Shown one piece after another: positions 7,386 to 16,778 of a DNA stretch of 64,000 nucleotides. Numbering within the stretch: the stretch's first letter is position 1; each line of letters starts with the position of its first letter. The stretch spans positions 124,001 to 188,000 of the forward strand of contig JBNPWE010000004.1 of NCBI GenBank assembly GCA_050433985.1. Direction: 5' to 3'. Below the pieces are notes generated by a model. That model was not told the DNA's origin. It saw only the letters and a list, made by a program, of their open reading frames with translations, and did not search any database. The DNA is from JACIYW01 sp014359745. Its GTDB lineage: Bacteria; Pseudomonadota; Alphaproteobacteria; Rhodobacterales; Rhodobacteraceae. A program made the position numbers and the translations under genes.

Positions 7386-9665
7386 ATGAAAACCCTGCCC
7401 CTGCCCCTGACGCGCGACCTGGTGCTGATCGGCGGCGGTCATGCCCATGCGCTGCTGTTGCGGCGCTGGGCGATGGCGCCGCTGGCGGGGGTGCGGGTGA
7501 CGGTGATCAACCCCGACCCGACCGCGCCCTATACCGGCATGTTGCCCGGCCATATCGCCGGGCATTACCCCCGCGAGGCGCTGGAGATCGACCTGGTGCG
7601 GCTGTCGCGGTTCGCGGGGGCGCGGCTGATCCTGGGCCGGGCGATCGGCATCGACCGCGCCGCGCGCCTGATCAGCGTGCCGGGGCGGGCGGCGGTGGGC
7701 TATGATGTGGCCTCGGTCGATATCGGCATCGGGTCGGCCATGCCCGAGGTGGCGGGCTTTGCCGCCCATGCGGTGGCCGCCAAGCCGCTGGGGGCCTATG
7801 CAGCCGCCTGGGCCGCGTATCTGGAAGGGATTGGGCGTGACGGCGCGCATCCGGTGGTGATCGGCGGCGGTGTCGCGGGGGTGGAACTGGCGCTTGCCAT
7901 GGCCGCGCGGCTGCGCGGCATGGGGGCCGATACCGCCGTGACGGTGATCGAGGCGGGCACGGCCCCCATGCCCGGCCTTGGCCGTGGCGCGCGCCGGGCG
8001 CTTTTGGCGCATATGGCGCGGCTTGGGGTGCGGGTGATCTGCGGGGTGCGGGTGCAGGCGCTGGAACCGGGTGCGGTGCATCTGTCGGATGGCCGGGTTC
8101 TGCGCGCCGATTTCACCGTGGGGGCAGCAGGGGCGCGGCCGCAGGGCTGGCTGGCCGAAACCGGGCTTGACCTGGCGGATGGCTTTATCCGGGTTGGACC
8201 GACGCTTCGTTCGGTGAACGACCCGCTGATTTTCGCGGTGGGCGACTGCGCGCATCTGCAACACGCGCCGCGCCCCAAGGCCGGGGTGTTCGCCGTTCGT
8301 CAGGCGCCGGTGCTGCATGACAACCTGCGCGCCGCACTGTCGGGGGGGCGGATGCGGCCCTACCACCCGCAGCGCGATTTCCTCAAGCTGATCTCGACCG
8401 GGGGCAAGGGCGCTGTGGCCGACAAGTTCGGGATGCGGCTGGATGGCCGCTGGCTTTGGTGGCTGAAAGACCGGATCGACCGGGCCTTCATGCGCAAGTT
8501 CACCGACCTGCCCGCGATGCCGGTGCCTGCCCTGCCCGCACAGGTTGCCCTGGGCGTGCCAGAGGCGCTGACGGGGGGGCGGCCCCTGTGTGGCGGCTGC
8601 GGATCGAAGGTGGGGCGCGCGGGGCTGGTCGCGGCGCTGCCGGGGCTGGCGACTTGGCCGGGGGATGGCCTGCCGACCGGGCCGGGCGATGACGCGGCGG
8701 TGCTGATCACCGGCGGGGTGCAGCAGGTGATTTCCACCGACCACCTGCGCGCCTTCAGCGATGATTGGGGCCTGATGGCGCGGATCGCGGCCATTCACGC
8801 GCTGGGTGACATCTGGGCGATGGGCGCCACGCCGCAGGCGGCGCTGGCCAGCATCATCCTGCCGCGCATGGACGCAGGCCTTCAGGCCCGCACCCTGACC
8901 GAGATCATGGCAGAGGCTGGCGCGGTGCTGGCGCAGGCCGGGGCAACAGTCGTCGGCGGCCACACCAGTCTTGGCGCCGAACTGACCATCGGCTTTACCC
9001 TGACCGGGCTGGCCGACGGCCCGGTGCTGGCCAAGGCAGGCGCGCGGCCGGGCGATGCGCTGATCCTGACCAAGCCCTTGGGCACCGGGGTGATCCTGGC
9101 CGCCGAGATGCAGGGCGCGGCCCCCGGCGAAGTGGTGGCGGGCGCTTACGGCGCGATGACGCGCACGGCGCAATCGGCATCCGCCGTGTTGCGGGGCGCG
9201 GCCCATGCGATGACCGATGTCACCGGCTTCGGACTGGCCGGGCATCTGATCGAGATGATGGAGGCATCGGGCACCGCCGCCACCATTGATCTGGCCGATA
9301 TCCCCGCCCTGCCCGGCGCGCTGGCGCTTCTGGGGGCGGGTCACCGGGCCTTTGTGGCAGCGGACAACCGCACCGCCCTTGACCGGATGCAACTGCCCGA
9401 CGGATGGCCCGACATCGGCCCAAACACCGCGCCATCCGACCCGCGCCTTGATCTGCTGTTCGATCCGCAGACCGCGGGCGGCTTGCTGGCCGCCGTGCCC
9501 GCCGCGCAAGCGGATGACATCCTTGCGCGGCTGCGCGCCATAGGCGATGCGGCGGCCCGAATTGGCACCGTCGGCAATGGGCCCGCGCGCCTGATCATCA
9601 CCGCCGGGGCGCCCATGCCCCCTTGCCCACATCCCTCTGGCCCATTAGGCAGGGTCAAGACCTAG
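7386..9665 (+). CDS. selD: Fusion of NDH-like FAD oxidoreductase and selenide, water dikinase
   Basis: 759 residues in two enzymes. Residues ~10-370 form a pyridine nucleotide-disulfide oxidoreductase of the NADH dehydrogenase type, with FAD loop VLIGGGHAHA (13-22), a second dinucleotide loop VVIGGGVAGVE (157-167) and the FAD site FAVGDCAH (283-290). Residues ~395-750 are SelD, which makes selenophosphate from selenide and ATP: GGCGSK gives catalytic Cys405 and Lys408, GPGDDAAV (432-439) binds Mg-ATP, and DVTGFGLAGHL follows. This fusion is known in several bacteria and may couple selenium reduction to selenophosphate formation. An AGGAA ribosome site lies before ATG 7386. selA, selB and tRNA-Sec are not in the window. 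Confidence 0.93.
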   Translation: MKTLPLPLTRDLVLIGGGHAHALLLRRWAMAPLAGVRVTVINPDPTAPYTGMLPGHIAGHYPREALEIDLVRLSRFAGARLILGRAIGIDRAARLISVPGRAAVGYDVASVDIGIGSAMPEVAGFAAHAVAAKPLGAYAAAWAAYLEGIGRDGAHPVVIGGGVAGVELALAMAARLRGMGADTAVTVIEAGTAPMPGLGRGARRALLAHMARLGVRVICGVRVQALEPGAVHLSDGRVLRADFTVGAAGARPQGWLAETGLDLADGFIRVGPTLRSVNDPLIFAVGDCAHLQHAPRPKAGVFAVRQAPVLHDNLRAALSGGRMRPYHPQRDFLKLISTGGKGAVADKFGMRLDGRWLWWLKDRIDRAFMRKFTDLPAMPVPALPAQVALGVPEALTGGRPLCGGCGSKVGRAGLVAALPGLATWPGDGLPTGPGDDAAVLITGGVQQVISTDHLRAFSDDWGLMARIAAIHALGDIWAMGATPQAALASIILPRMDAGLQARTLTEIMAEAGAVLAQAGATVVGGHTSLGAELTIGFTLTGLADGPVLAKAGARPGDALILTKPLGTGVILAAEMQGAAPGEVVAGAYGAMTRTAQSASAVLRGAAHAMTDVTGFGLAGHLIEMMEASGTAATIDLADIPALPGALALLGAGHRAFVAADNRTALDRMQLPDGWPDIGPNTAPSDPRLDLLFDPQTAGGLLAAVPAAQADDILARLRAIGDAAARIGTVGNGPARLIITAGAPMPPCPHPSGPLGRVKT

Positions 9666-9683
9666 CATCAAGGGGGGATTGGC

Positions 9684-10538
9684 ATGCGGGACGATCCGAA
9701 AACACTGGTGTCAACCGGCTGGCTGGCCGCGCATCTGGCCGACCCTGACCTGCGCATCCTTGATGCGTCCTGGCACATGCCCGCGGCCGGGCGCGACGCG
9801 CGGGCCGAATACCTTGCCGCCCACATCCCCGGCGCGCGGTTCTTCGATATCGACGAGATCAGCGACGCCCGCAGCGCCCTGCCCCACATGGCCCCGCCCC
9901 CCGAAAAGTTCATCGCCCGGCTGCGCGCCATGGGGGTGGGCGACGGGCATCAGGTTGTCGTTTACGACAGCGCGGGCCTGTTTTCGGCGGCGCGGGTGTG
10001 GTGGCTCTTTCGGCTGATGGGCAAGCCCGACATCGCGGTGCTGGATGGCGGCCTGCCCAAATGGCTGGCCGAAGGCCACCCGACCGAAGACATGGCCCCG
10101 ATCGTGCGCGATCGCCACATGACGGTGCAGCGCCAGGCACATATGGTGCGCGATGTGACGCAGGTGGCGGCGGCGGCCAAGCTGAATGATCACGAGATCC
10201 TCGATGCCCGCAGCCCCGGCCGCTTTGCGGGGATTGAGGCAGAAACCCGCCCCGGCCTGCGGTCCGGCCATATTCCGGGGTCGAAGAATATCCACTATGC
10301 CAGCCTTCTGAACGCAGATGGCACGATGAAAGACCCCGAGGCGCTGCGCGCGGTCTTTGCCGCCGCCGGGGCCGATCTGGCCAAACCGGTGATCACCACC
10401 TGCGGGTCGGGCGTCACCGCCGCCATCCTCAACCTGGCGCTGGAACGGATCGGCCACAACCGCCACGCGCTTTATGACGGGTCATGGGCGGAATGGGGCA
10501 TGTATGGCGACCTGAAGGTCGCCACGGGAACGGCGTGA
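9684..10538 (+). CDS. sseA: 3-mercaptopyruvate (or thiosulfate) sulfurtransferase
   Basis: 284 residues with two rhodanese domains. The second carries the active-site loop CGSGVTA with Cys240; CGSGVT is the form typical of 3-mercaptopyruvate sulfurtransferases, while thiosulfate enzymes have CRxGxT. The first domain has the usual VVVYDSAGLFSAARVWW block but no catalytic Cys. The stop overlaps the next start (TGATG at 10536-10540), so it is translationally coupled to the aminotransferase, which could supply the 2-oxo acid from cysteine. It follows selD by 18 bp and may belong to the same transcript. Confidence 0.92.
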   Translation: MRDDPKTLVSTGWLAAHLADPDLRILDASWHMPAAGRDARAEYLAAHIPGARFFDIDEISDARSALPHMAPPPEKFIARLRAMGVGDGHQVVVYDSAGLFSAARVWWLFRLMGKPDIAVLDGGLPKWLAEGHPTEDMAPIVRDRHMTVQRQAHMVRDVTQVAAAAKLNDHEILDARSPGRFAGIEAETRPGLRSGHIPGSKNIHYASLLNADGTMKDPEALRAVFAAAGADLAKPVITTCGSGVTAAILNLALERIGHNRHALYDGSWAEWGMYGDLKVATGTA

Positions 10539-11725
10539 TGCTCAAGGATCTCAAACCGCAGGTCACCGACAAGATCGTCATGCTGATGCAGATGTTTCGC
10601 GACGATCCGCGCCGCGACAAGGTGGATCTGGGCGTCGGCGTCTACAAGGATGCCAGCGGCAACACCCCGGTGATGCGTGCCGTCAAGGCCGCCGAACAAA
10701 AGCTGTGGCAGACGGAAACCACCAAGACCTATACCGCCCTTGCGGGCGATCCGGCCTTTGCCGATGCCATGCGCCGGTTGGTGCTGGGCGATGCGGTGCC
10801 CGCCGGGCGGGTCGCGGCGGCGGCAACGCCGGGCGGCACCGGCGCGGTGCGCCAGGCGCTGGAAATGATCCATAACACCACCCCCGCCGCCAAGGTCTGG
10901 ATTTCCACCCCGACCTGGCCCAATCACCCCTCGATCATCTCCTATGTCGGGATCGCGTTGGGGCACTATCGCTATTTCGATGCCGAGTCGGGCAGCCTCG
11001 ACTTTGCCGGCATGATGGCGGATCTGGATGGCGTGTCACCGGGCGACGTGGTGCTTTTGCACGGCTGTTGCCACAACCCCACCGGCGCCAACCTGACCCT
11101 GCCCGACTGGCGCGCCATCACCGATCTTCTGGCCGCCAAGGGCGCCATTCCCCTGATCGACATCGCCTATCAGGGCTTTGGTGACGGGCTGCAGGACGAT
11201 GCGGCGGGTCTGCGCCATGTCGCCGCCACCCTGCCCGAAGTGCTGATCGCGGCCTCCTGTTCCAAGAATTTCGGCATCTACCGCGAACGCACCGGTGTGG
11301 TGATGGCGCTGGCCCCCGACAGCGCAACGCGCGACCTGGCGCAGGGTACGCTTGCCTTTCTCAACCGGCAGAATTATTCTTTTCCGCCCGATCACGGCGC
11401 GCGGCTGGTGACGATGATCCTGAACGACCCCGCCTTGCGCGCCGACTGGCAGGCCGAACTGGAAGACATGCGCCTTACCATGCGCGACAACCGCAAGGCC
11501 CTGGCCGATGCGCTGCGCGCCGAAACCGGATCGGACCGCTTCGGGTTTCTGGCATCGCATCGCGGCATGTTTTCGCTGATCGGCGCTTCCAAGGCCGAGG
11601 TGCGGAGCATTCGCGAAGACTTCGGCGTCTATCTGATCGGCGACGGGCGCATGAACGTGGCTGGCCTTACCCGCGAAAACATCCCGCAAGTCGCCCGCGC
11701 CATTGCCGCGTGCTGCAAGGGCTGA
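10538..11725 (+). CDS. tyrB: Aspartate/aromatic amino acid aminotransferase, class I
   Basis: 395-residue PLP enzyme of aminotransferase subfamily I alpha (AspC/TyrB). Seen: LGVGVYKD near the N-terminus, CCHNPTGANL, IPLIDIAYQGFGDGL and the PLP lysine in SCSKNFGIYRERTG (Lys243), then NYSFPPDHGA and FSLIG. It transfers amino groups between aspartate or aromatic amino acids and 2-oxoglutarate. Start at ATG 10538 overlaps the sseA stop; an upstream in-frame ATG (10484) lies inside sseA and is rejected. Aspartate versus aromatic preference cannot be read from the sequence, so the symbol is provisional. Confidence 0.88.
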   Translation: MLKDLKPQVTDKIVMLMQMFRDDPRRDKVDLGVGVYKDASGNTPVMRAVKAAEQKLWQTETTKTYTALAGDPAFADAMRRLVLGDAVPAGRVAAAATPGGTGAVRQALEMIHNTTPAAKVWISTPTWPNHPSIISYVGIALGHYRYFDAESGSLDFAGMMADLDGVSPGDVVLLHGCCHNPTGANLTLPDWRAITDLLAAKGAIPLIDIAYQGFGDGLQDDAAGLRHVAATLPEVLIAASCSKNFGIYRERTGVVMALAPDSATRDLAQGTLAFLNRQNYSFPPDHGARLVTMILNDPALRADWQAELEDMRLTMRDNRKALADALRAETGSDRFGFLASHRGMFSLIGASKAEVRSIREDFGVYLIGDGRMNVAGLTRENIPQVARAIAACCKG

Positions 11726-11734
11726 TCCGCGCCC

Positions 11735-11766
11735 GCGCCTTGCGTTTCATCTTGGTCCAAATACGC
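11735..11766 (-). repeat. Dispersed intergenic repeat, copy 1 (short form)
   Basis: Reverse-strand core GCGTATTTGGACCAAGATGA followed by AACGCAAGG. It fills the convergent gap between the aminotransferase and phoB and belongs to the CCAAGATGAA subtype. No long 3' tail is visible in this copy. Confidence 0.7.
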
Positions 11767-11792
11767 ATTGCGCGGGCGCCACAAGCGCCACG

Positions 11793-12482
11793 TCAGCCAA
11801 GCGCATAGCCCGCGCCGCGCACGGTCCGCAACAGATCCTCGCCCCCGAACAGGCACAGCGCCTTGCGCAACCGCCCGATATGCACATCCACGGTGCGGCT
11901 GTCGACATAGATATCGCGCCCCCAGACCCGATCCAGCAACTGTTCCCTGCTCCAGACCCGGCCGGGTTTTTCCATGAACGTGGCCAGCAGGCGAAATTCG
12001 GTCGGGCCCAGTTTCAGCAGGTTCTCGCCGCGCGTCACCTTGTGGGTTTCGGCATCCAGGCGGATATCGGCGAATTCCAGCACCTCGCCCAGGGCGGCGG
12101 GGCGCGACCGGCGCAGTTGCGATTTCACCCGCGCCATCAGTTCGACGATCGAATAGGGCTTGACCACATAATCATCGGCGCCGGTTTCCAGCCCGCGCAC
12201 CCGGTCCACCTCTTCCGAGCGGGCCGAGAGCATGATGATCGGCACCGCGCGCATGTCGGACCGGGTCTTGAGCTGTCGACACACCTCGATCCCCGACACA
12301 TTGGGCAACATCCAGTCAAGCACGATCACGTCGGGCCGATCCTCGGTCGCCATCAAAAGCGCCTCTTCGCCATTTTCAGACTGGTTGACGCGATAGCCTT
12401 CGGCCTCAAGGTTATAGGCCAGAACCTCGCGCTGCGCGGGCTCATCCTCGACGATCAGAACAAGCGGGGCGAGCATGGTCAT
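11793..12482 (-). CDS. phoB: Phosphate regulon response regulator PhoB
   Basis: 229 residues: receiver domain (1-~125) with acidic pocket VEDEP, phospho-acceptor Asp56 in DVIVLDWMLP, Thr/Ser and Lys (VKPYS) switch residues, then an OmpR-type winged helix (130-229) with the family block SRTVDVHIGRLRKAL. It binds Pho boxes and activates the pst genes under phosphate limitation. It is last in the leftward phoR-pstSCAB-phoU-phoB cluster and overlaps phoU by 4 bp (ATGA). Length and motifs match PhoB closely. Confidence 0.95.
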   Translation of the reverse strand: MTMLAPLVLIVEDEPAQREVLAYNLEAEGYRVNQSENGEEALLMATEDRPDVIVLDWMLPNVSGIEVCRQLKTRSDMRAVPIIMLSARSEEVDRVRGLETGADDYVVKPYSIVELMARVKSQLRRSRPAALGEVLEFADIRLDAETHKVTRGENLLKLGPTEFRLLATFMEKPGRVWSREQLLDRVWGRDIYVDSRTVDVHIGRLRKALCLFGGEDLLRTVRGAGYALG

Positions 12483-13213
12483 GGGGTTCCGTCCACCCCG
12501 GCAAAGGATGTCGAATCCTCTTTCGGCCGGTCTTCATCGGGAAACTCGCCGGTCACCAGATAGATCACCTGTTCGGCGATAGAGGTAACGTGATCGCCCA
12601 TCCGTTCGATATTCTTGGCGATGAAATGCAGATGCATGCAGGGGGTTATGTTGCGCGGATCTTCCAGCATATGCGTCAGGTATTCGCGAAAGATCGCGTT
12701 GTACATCTGATCCACCTCGCGGTCGCGCTGGCGCACGTCCTCGGCCAGTTCGGCATCGCGGCTGATATAGGCGTCCAGCACATCCTTGAGCATCAGTTGA
12801 ACCGCCTTGGCCATGCGCCGCAGCGATCCGTCGGTGCCATCGACCGCGGGCATCTGCGCCAGAACCCCGGTGCGTTTGCCCATGTTCTTGGCATAGTCGC
12901 CGATCCGTTCCAGATTGGCGGAAATCTTCATCACCGTCAGCACGGTGCGCAGATCGCCGGCCGCGGGCGCGCGCAGCGCCAGCACCCGTGCCGCCTCGGT
13001 GTTGACCTGATCTTCCAGCGCGTCGATCTGCGCATCGTTCTTGCGCACCTTGGCGGCCAGTTCCTCGTCGCGCGCCGTCAGCGCCTCGGAGGCGCCGAGG
13101 ATCGCATCCTCGACCAGCCCGCCCATTTTCATGATGATGGCCTGTACAGCTTCAAGATCGCGGTCAAAGACACGGGCGATATGCGGTTCCTGGGTCATGT
13201 GCGTTTCCATCAT
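12479..13213 (-). CDS. phoU: Phosphate transport regulator PhoU
   Basis: 244 residues of the all-helical PhoU family, two three-helix repeats with metal-binding motifs of the E/DxxxD form (LERIGDYAKNMGKR, IERMGDHVTSIAEQV). PhoU signals the state of the Pst transporter to PhoR and keeps the regulon off when phosphate is plentiful. Start overlaps the pstB stop by 4 bp; ATG codons at 13213, 13210 and 13198 are all possible, and I use the first because of the ATGA overlap. The C-terminus is extended by a polar tail (DEDRPKEDST). Confidence 0.95.
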   Translation of the reverse strand: MMETHMTQEPHIARVFDRDLEAVQAIIMKMGGLVEDAILGASEALTARDEELAAKVRKNDAQIDALEDQVNTEAARVLALRAPAAGDLRTVLTVMKISANLERIGDYAKNMGKRTGVLAQMPAVDGTDGSLRRMAKAVQLMLKDVLDAYISRDAELAEDVRQRDREVDQMYNAIFREYLTHMLEDPRNITPCMHLHFIAKNIERMGDHVTSIAEQVIYLVTGEFPDEDRPKEDSTSFAGVDGTP

Positions 13214-14007
13214 CCGATCCGCCCGGTGATATAGCTTTCGGTGCGCGGATCCTGGGGGCTGGTGAATATCTGGCCGGTCTCGCCGAATTCGACAAGATTG
13301 CCGAGGTGAAAAAACGCGGTCTTCTGGCTGACGCGCGCGGCTTGCTGCATCGAATGGGTCACGATGACCACGGTGAACTGCGCGCGCAACTCATCTATCA
13401 GTTCCTCGACCTGCGCGGTCGCGATCGGGTCAAGCGCCGAACAGGGTTCGTCCATCAACAGCACTTCGGGGTTTGTGGCCACGGCGCGCGCGATGCACAG
13501 ACGTTGCTGCTGCCCGCCCGAAAGCCCGGTTCCGGGGGCGTGCAGCCGGTCCTTGACCTCGTTCCAGATCGCACCCCGGCGCAAAGACCGTTCGACGATT
13601 TCATCCAGTTCGGCCTTGGTTCTGGCCATGCCGTGGATCTTTGGCCCGTAAGCCACATTGTCATAGATCGATTTGGGAAAGGGGTTGGGTTTCTGGAACA
13701 CCATCCCGACCTTGGCGCGCAATTGCACCGGATCGACGGATTTGTCATAGATATCCGCGCCGTCGATCAGGAAGGTGCCCTTGACACGACAGATGTCGAT
13801 CGTGTCGTTCATCCGGTTCAGGCAGCGCAGAAACGTCGATTTCCCGCAGCCCGACGGGCCGATGAACGCGGTGACCGTGTGGTCTTCGATATCGACATTC
13901 ACATCCTTGATCGCCTGCGTGTCGCCATAGAACACTTGGCAGTTGCGGGCGGAAATCTTGATGTTATCGGTATTCACCATGCGCTCCAGTGGTCTCATGT
14001 CATTCAT
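13210..14007 (-). CDS. pstB: Phosphate ABC transporter ATPase PstB
   Basis: 265-residue ABC ATPase with Walker A GPSGCGKST, Q-loop GMVFQKPNPFPKSIYDNVAYG (typical PstB), signature LSGGQQQR, Walker B VLLMDEP and switch His in VTHSMQQA. It energises phosphate import through PstC/PstA. Start chosen at 14007 because GGAG lies 8 nt upstream; ATGs at 14013 and 14028 are also in frame but poorly spaced, and 14028 would overlap pstA. It overlaps phoU. Confidence 0.95.
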   Translation of the reverse strand: MNDMRPLERMVNTDNIKISARNCQVFYGDTQAIKDVNVDIEDHTVTAFIGPSGCGKSTFLRCLNRMNDTIDICRVKGTFLIDGADIYDKSVDPVQLRAKVGMVFQKPNPFPKSIYDNVAYGPKIHGMARTKAELDEIVERSLRRGAIWNEVKDRLHAPGTGLSGGQQQRLCIARAVATNPEVLLMDEPCSALDPIATAQVEELIDELRAQFTVVIVTHSMQQAARVSQKTAFFHLGNLVEFGETGQIFTSPQDPRTESYITGRIG

Positions 14008-14021
14008 TTTCATCACTCCGT

Positions 14022-15320
14022 TTACCACTTCCGCTCGAATTTGTTGCGCAGGAATATGGCGATGGCATTCATGGTGATCAGGAAGGCCAGCAATACAAGG
14101 ATTGCCGCCGAGGTCCGCGATACGAACCCGCGTTCGGGGCTGTCGGCCCAGATGAAGATCTGGGTCGGCAACGCGGTGGCGGCCTGGAACGGCGAATCGG
14201 GGGCCGAGGTGATGAAGGCGTTCATCCCGATCAGAAGCAGCGGCGCGGTTTCGCCCAGCGCCTGCGCCAGCCCGATGATGGTGCCGGTCAGGATGCCGGG
14301 CATGGCTAGCGGCAGCACATGGTGGAACACCACCTGCTGTTGCGACGCGCCCACCCCCATCGCCGCCTCGCGGATCGAGGGGGGCACGGCCTTCAGCGCG
14401 GCGCGTGTGGCGATGATGATCGTGGGCATCGTCATCAGCGCCAGCGTCATCCCGCCAACGATGGGCGCCGAACGCGGCATCCCGAACCAGCCGATGAATA
14501 CCGCCAGCGCCAGAAGGCCGAACACGACCGAAGGAACGGCGGCAAGGTTGTTGATGTTCACCTCGATGAAATCGCTGATCTTGTTCTTCGGCGCGAATTC
14601 CTCAAGATAGATCGCCGAACCGATCCCCAGCGGAAACGAGATCACGAAACACACCAGAAGCGCCCAGAACGACCCGACCAGCGCCCCGCGCAGCCCGGCC
14701 AGTTCGGGAAAGCGGCTGTCGGCATTGGTGATCAGCCCGGTGTTCAACGGCTTCGTGATCATGCCCGCGTCCTTGAGGATGTCAAAGCGCGCGATTTCGG
14801 CATTCGACAGCAGGCGGTTCTGTTCGGGGGTATCGCGGTCGATCAGATCCTTGTTCAACTGATCATAGGTGTCGGAAACCGGCACTGTCAGGGTGACGGT
14901 CTGCCCGATCAACCCCGGATTGGCGACCACCTGATCGCGCAGCGCGAACTGTGCGCCATTCGACAGGATCTTGGTCGCCGCGCGCATCTCGGCGCGGCTT
15001 GAGGTATCGACACCCGGAAAATGGCGGATCAGCGCGCTGGCCAGCACATCGTTGAACCCACCACGCGGCAGCTTGTCGGCGGGCACCGCTTCGGGATCGA
15101 TGAACACATCCAGCGTCACATGGGTCTGGGTAAAGGCCTTGTACCCTGTCGAGACAAGCGATCCGACCAGAATGAACAGCATCAGAAAGGCGAAACCGAT
15201 GGCAAGAATGCCAAAGGTCTTGACCAGCGACTGTTTGCGGTTGCGGCGTGGCAACCCGGCCGCGACCACATCGCTAGAGGTGCCTTGCAGGCCGGTATGG
15301 TTGGCAGAGATATCGGTCAT
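14022..15320 (-). CDS. pstA: Phosphate ABC transporter permease PstA
   Basis: 432-residue inner-membrane permease. A first helix (residues ~33-57) is followed by a periplasmic insert of about 150 residues, then five more helices with the EAA loop REAAMGVGASQQQVVFHHVLP. E. coli PstA is about 296 residues, so the insert (roughly 60-205) is the main difference; similar long forms occur in other Alphaproteobacteria. It lies 9 bp after pstC and 14 bp before pstB. Confidence 0.93.
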   Translation of the reverse strand: MTDISANHTGLQGTSSDVVAAGLPRRNRKQSLVKTFGILAIGFAFLMLFILVGSLVSTGYKAFTQTHVTLDVFIDPEAVPADKLPRGGFNDVLASALIRHFPGVDTSSRAEMRAATKILSNGAQFALRDQVVANPGLIGQTVTLTVPVSDTYDQLNKDLIDRDTPEQNRLLSNAEIARFDILKDAGMITKPLNTGLITNADSRFPELAGLRGALVGSFWALLVCFVISFPLGIGSAIYLEEFAPKNKISDFIEVNINNLAAVPSVVFGLLALAVFIGWFGMPRSAPIVGGMTLALMTMPTIIIATRAALKAVPPSIREAAMGVGASQQQVVFHHVLPLAMPGILTGTIIGLAQALGETAPLLLIGMNAFITSAPDSPFQAATALPTQIFIWADSPERGFVSRTSAAILVLLAFLITMNAIAIFLRNKFERKW

Positions 15321-15329
15321 ATCGGCCCC

Positions 15330-16706
15330 TCAATCATAGATTTCGCGGTACTTGCGCACGATGCGCAAGGCAAAGACGTTGATCACCAGCGTGACCAGAA
15401 ACAGCATCATCCCCAGGGCAAAGGCCGCCAGCGTCTTGGGATTGTCGAACGATGTGTCGCCGATCAGCAAGGTCACGATCTGCACGGTCACGGTGGTGAC
15501 GCTGTCCAGCGGATTGAACGTCATCTTGGCCATCAGCCCCGCGGCCATCACCACGATCATCGTCTCGCCGATGGCGCGGCTGACCGCCAGCAGAACCCCG
15601 CCCACGATGCCCGGAATGGCAGCGGGAAACAGCACGTTCAGCATGGTTTCCGCCCGTGTCGCCCCCAGCGCCAGCGCCCCGTCGCGCAGCGATTGCGGCA
15701 CCGCCGACAGCGCGTCATCGGCAAAGGACGAAATGAACGGGATCAGCATGATCCCCATCACCCCCCCCGCCGCAAGCGCGGTGTTGGGCGATACGTCAAG
15801 GCCGATCGCCTGCCCCCATGTGCGGATGAACGGGGCGACAACCAGCACCGCGAAGAACCCGTAAACCACGGTCGGCACCCCGGCCAGAACCTCCAGCACC
15901 GGCTTGGCAACCGTGCGCACGGTGCGCGGCGCGAATTCATTGAGATAGATCGCCGACATCAGCCCGACGGGCACCGCCACCACCAGCGCCACCACCGTGA
16001 TCAGCATCGTGCCCATGAACACCGGCACCCAGCCAAAGGCGCCAACCGCCGCCACCTGATCGGCGCGGATCGGGATCTGCGGTTCCCAGTTGGTTCCGAA
16101 CAGGAATTCGGTCAGCGGCACCATCGAAAGGAATTTCGACGTCTCGAACACCAGCGAGGCAATGATGCCGACCGTGGTAAAGATCGCGACCAGCGAACAG
16201 AAGATCATCAGCCCCGAAACGATCCGTTCCACCCCCTGCCGGGCGCGAAAGGCGGCGCTGACCCGACGTCGGCTTACCCAGATCAACGCAGCCGACAACA
16301 GCACGACCACCACAAGCAAGAGGATCGAAAATGTGCGATCCAGCGCCACATAATTCTCGGCGGCCTTCAGTTTCCATGGCTCGGGGGTGCCGAAAACCCG
16401 GCCTGCGGCCAGCGACCGTATCTCGGCCAGGATCAGTTGCACTGCACCGTCATCCAGACCGTCCGTCGTGCCCGCGGGCAGGCCGCGCATCGTCAGCATG
16501 CTGACAACCGATCCCTGCAACGCGATCCACAGCAAGATCACCACAAACACCGGCACCAGCACCATCAAAAGCGCATAAGACCCGTGATACCCGGTCAGCG
16601 AATGCAAACGCGCGCCCCCCGACCGTATCGCGGCAGCGGCCTGCCAGTTCAGCGAATAGCCAAGAACAGCGGCCACGGCGAGGATCACAAAGGCAAAAGA
16701 GGTCAT
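15330..16706 (-). CDS. pstC: Phosphate ABC transporter permease PstC
   Basis: 458 residues, longer than the ~320 of E. coli PstC. Extra N-terminal part: helices at ~1-20 and ~42-65 and a soluble stretch to ~120, then the usual six-helix permease with SAIYLNEFAPRTVRTVAKP, VPTVVYGFFAVLVVAPF and EAA loop LRDGALALGATRAETMLNVLFPAAIPG. It pairs with PstA. The 72-bp gap to pstS contains a strong hairpin. Confidence 0.93.
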   Translation of the reverse strand: MTSFAFVILAVAAVLGYSLNWQAAAAIRSGGARLHSLTGYHGSYALLMVLVPVFVVILLWIALQGSVVSMLTMRGLPAGTTDGLDDGAVQLILAEIRSLAAGRVFGTPEPWKLKAAENYVALDRTFSILLLVVVVLLSAALIWVSRRRVSAAFRARQGVERIVSGLMIFCSLVAIFTTVGIIASLVFETSKFLSMVPLTEFLFGTNWEPQIPIRADQVAAVGAFGWVPVFMGTMLITVVALVVAVPVGLMSAIYLNEFAPRTVRTVAKPVLEVLAGVPTVVYGFFAVLVVAPFIRTWGQAIGLDVSPNTALAAGGVMGIMLIPFISSFADDALSAVPQSLRDGALALGATRAETMLNVLFPAAIPGIVGGVLLAVSRAIGETMIVVMAAGLMAKMTFNPLDSVTTVTVQIVTLLIGDTSFDNPKTLAAFALGMMLFLVTLVINVFALRIVRKYREIYD

Positions 16707-16730
16707 GTCAGCCCCGTATTTGCGAAACGT

Positions 16731-16765
16731 GATCCGCCTGGCGCCGTAATGGCGCCAAGCGGATC
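16731..16765 (-). promoter_or_regulatory. Intercistronic hairpin between pstS and pstC
   Basis: GATCCGC-C-TGGCGCC (16731-16745) pairs with GGCGCCA-A-GCGGATC (16751-16765) around a 5-nt loop, giving 14 pairs with one internal mismatch. No T run follows, so it is probably an mRNA stabiliser or partial attenuator that keeps pstS expression above pstCAB. Confidence 0.75.
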
Positions 16766-16778
16766 GATCGCGTTTTAC

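Noticed and set aside
7239..9632. 797-codon open frame antisense to selD
   Set aside because: It is a mirror of a strongly supported gene, rich in Arg/Gly/His/Gln without known domains; such long antisense frames are common at this GC content.
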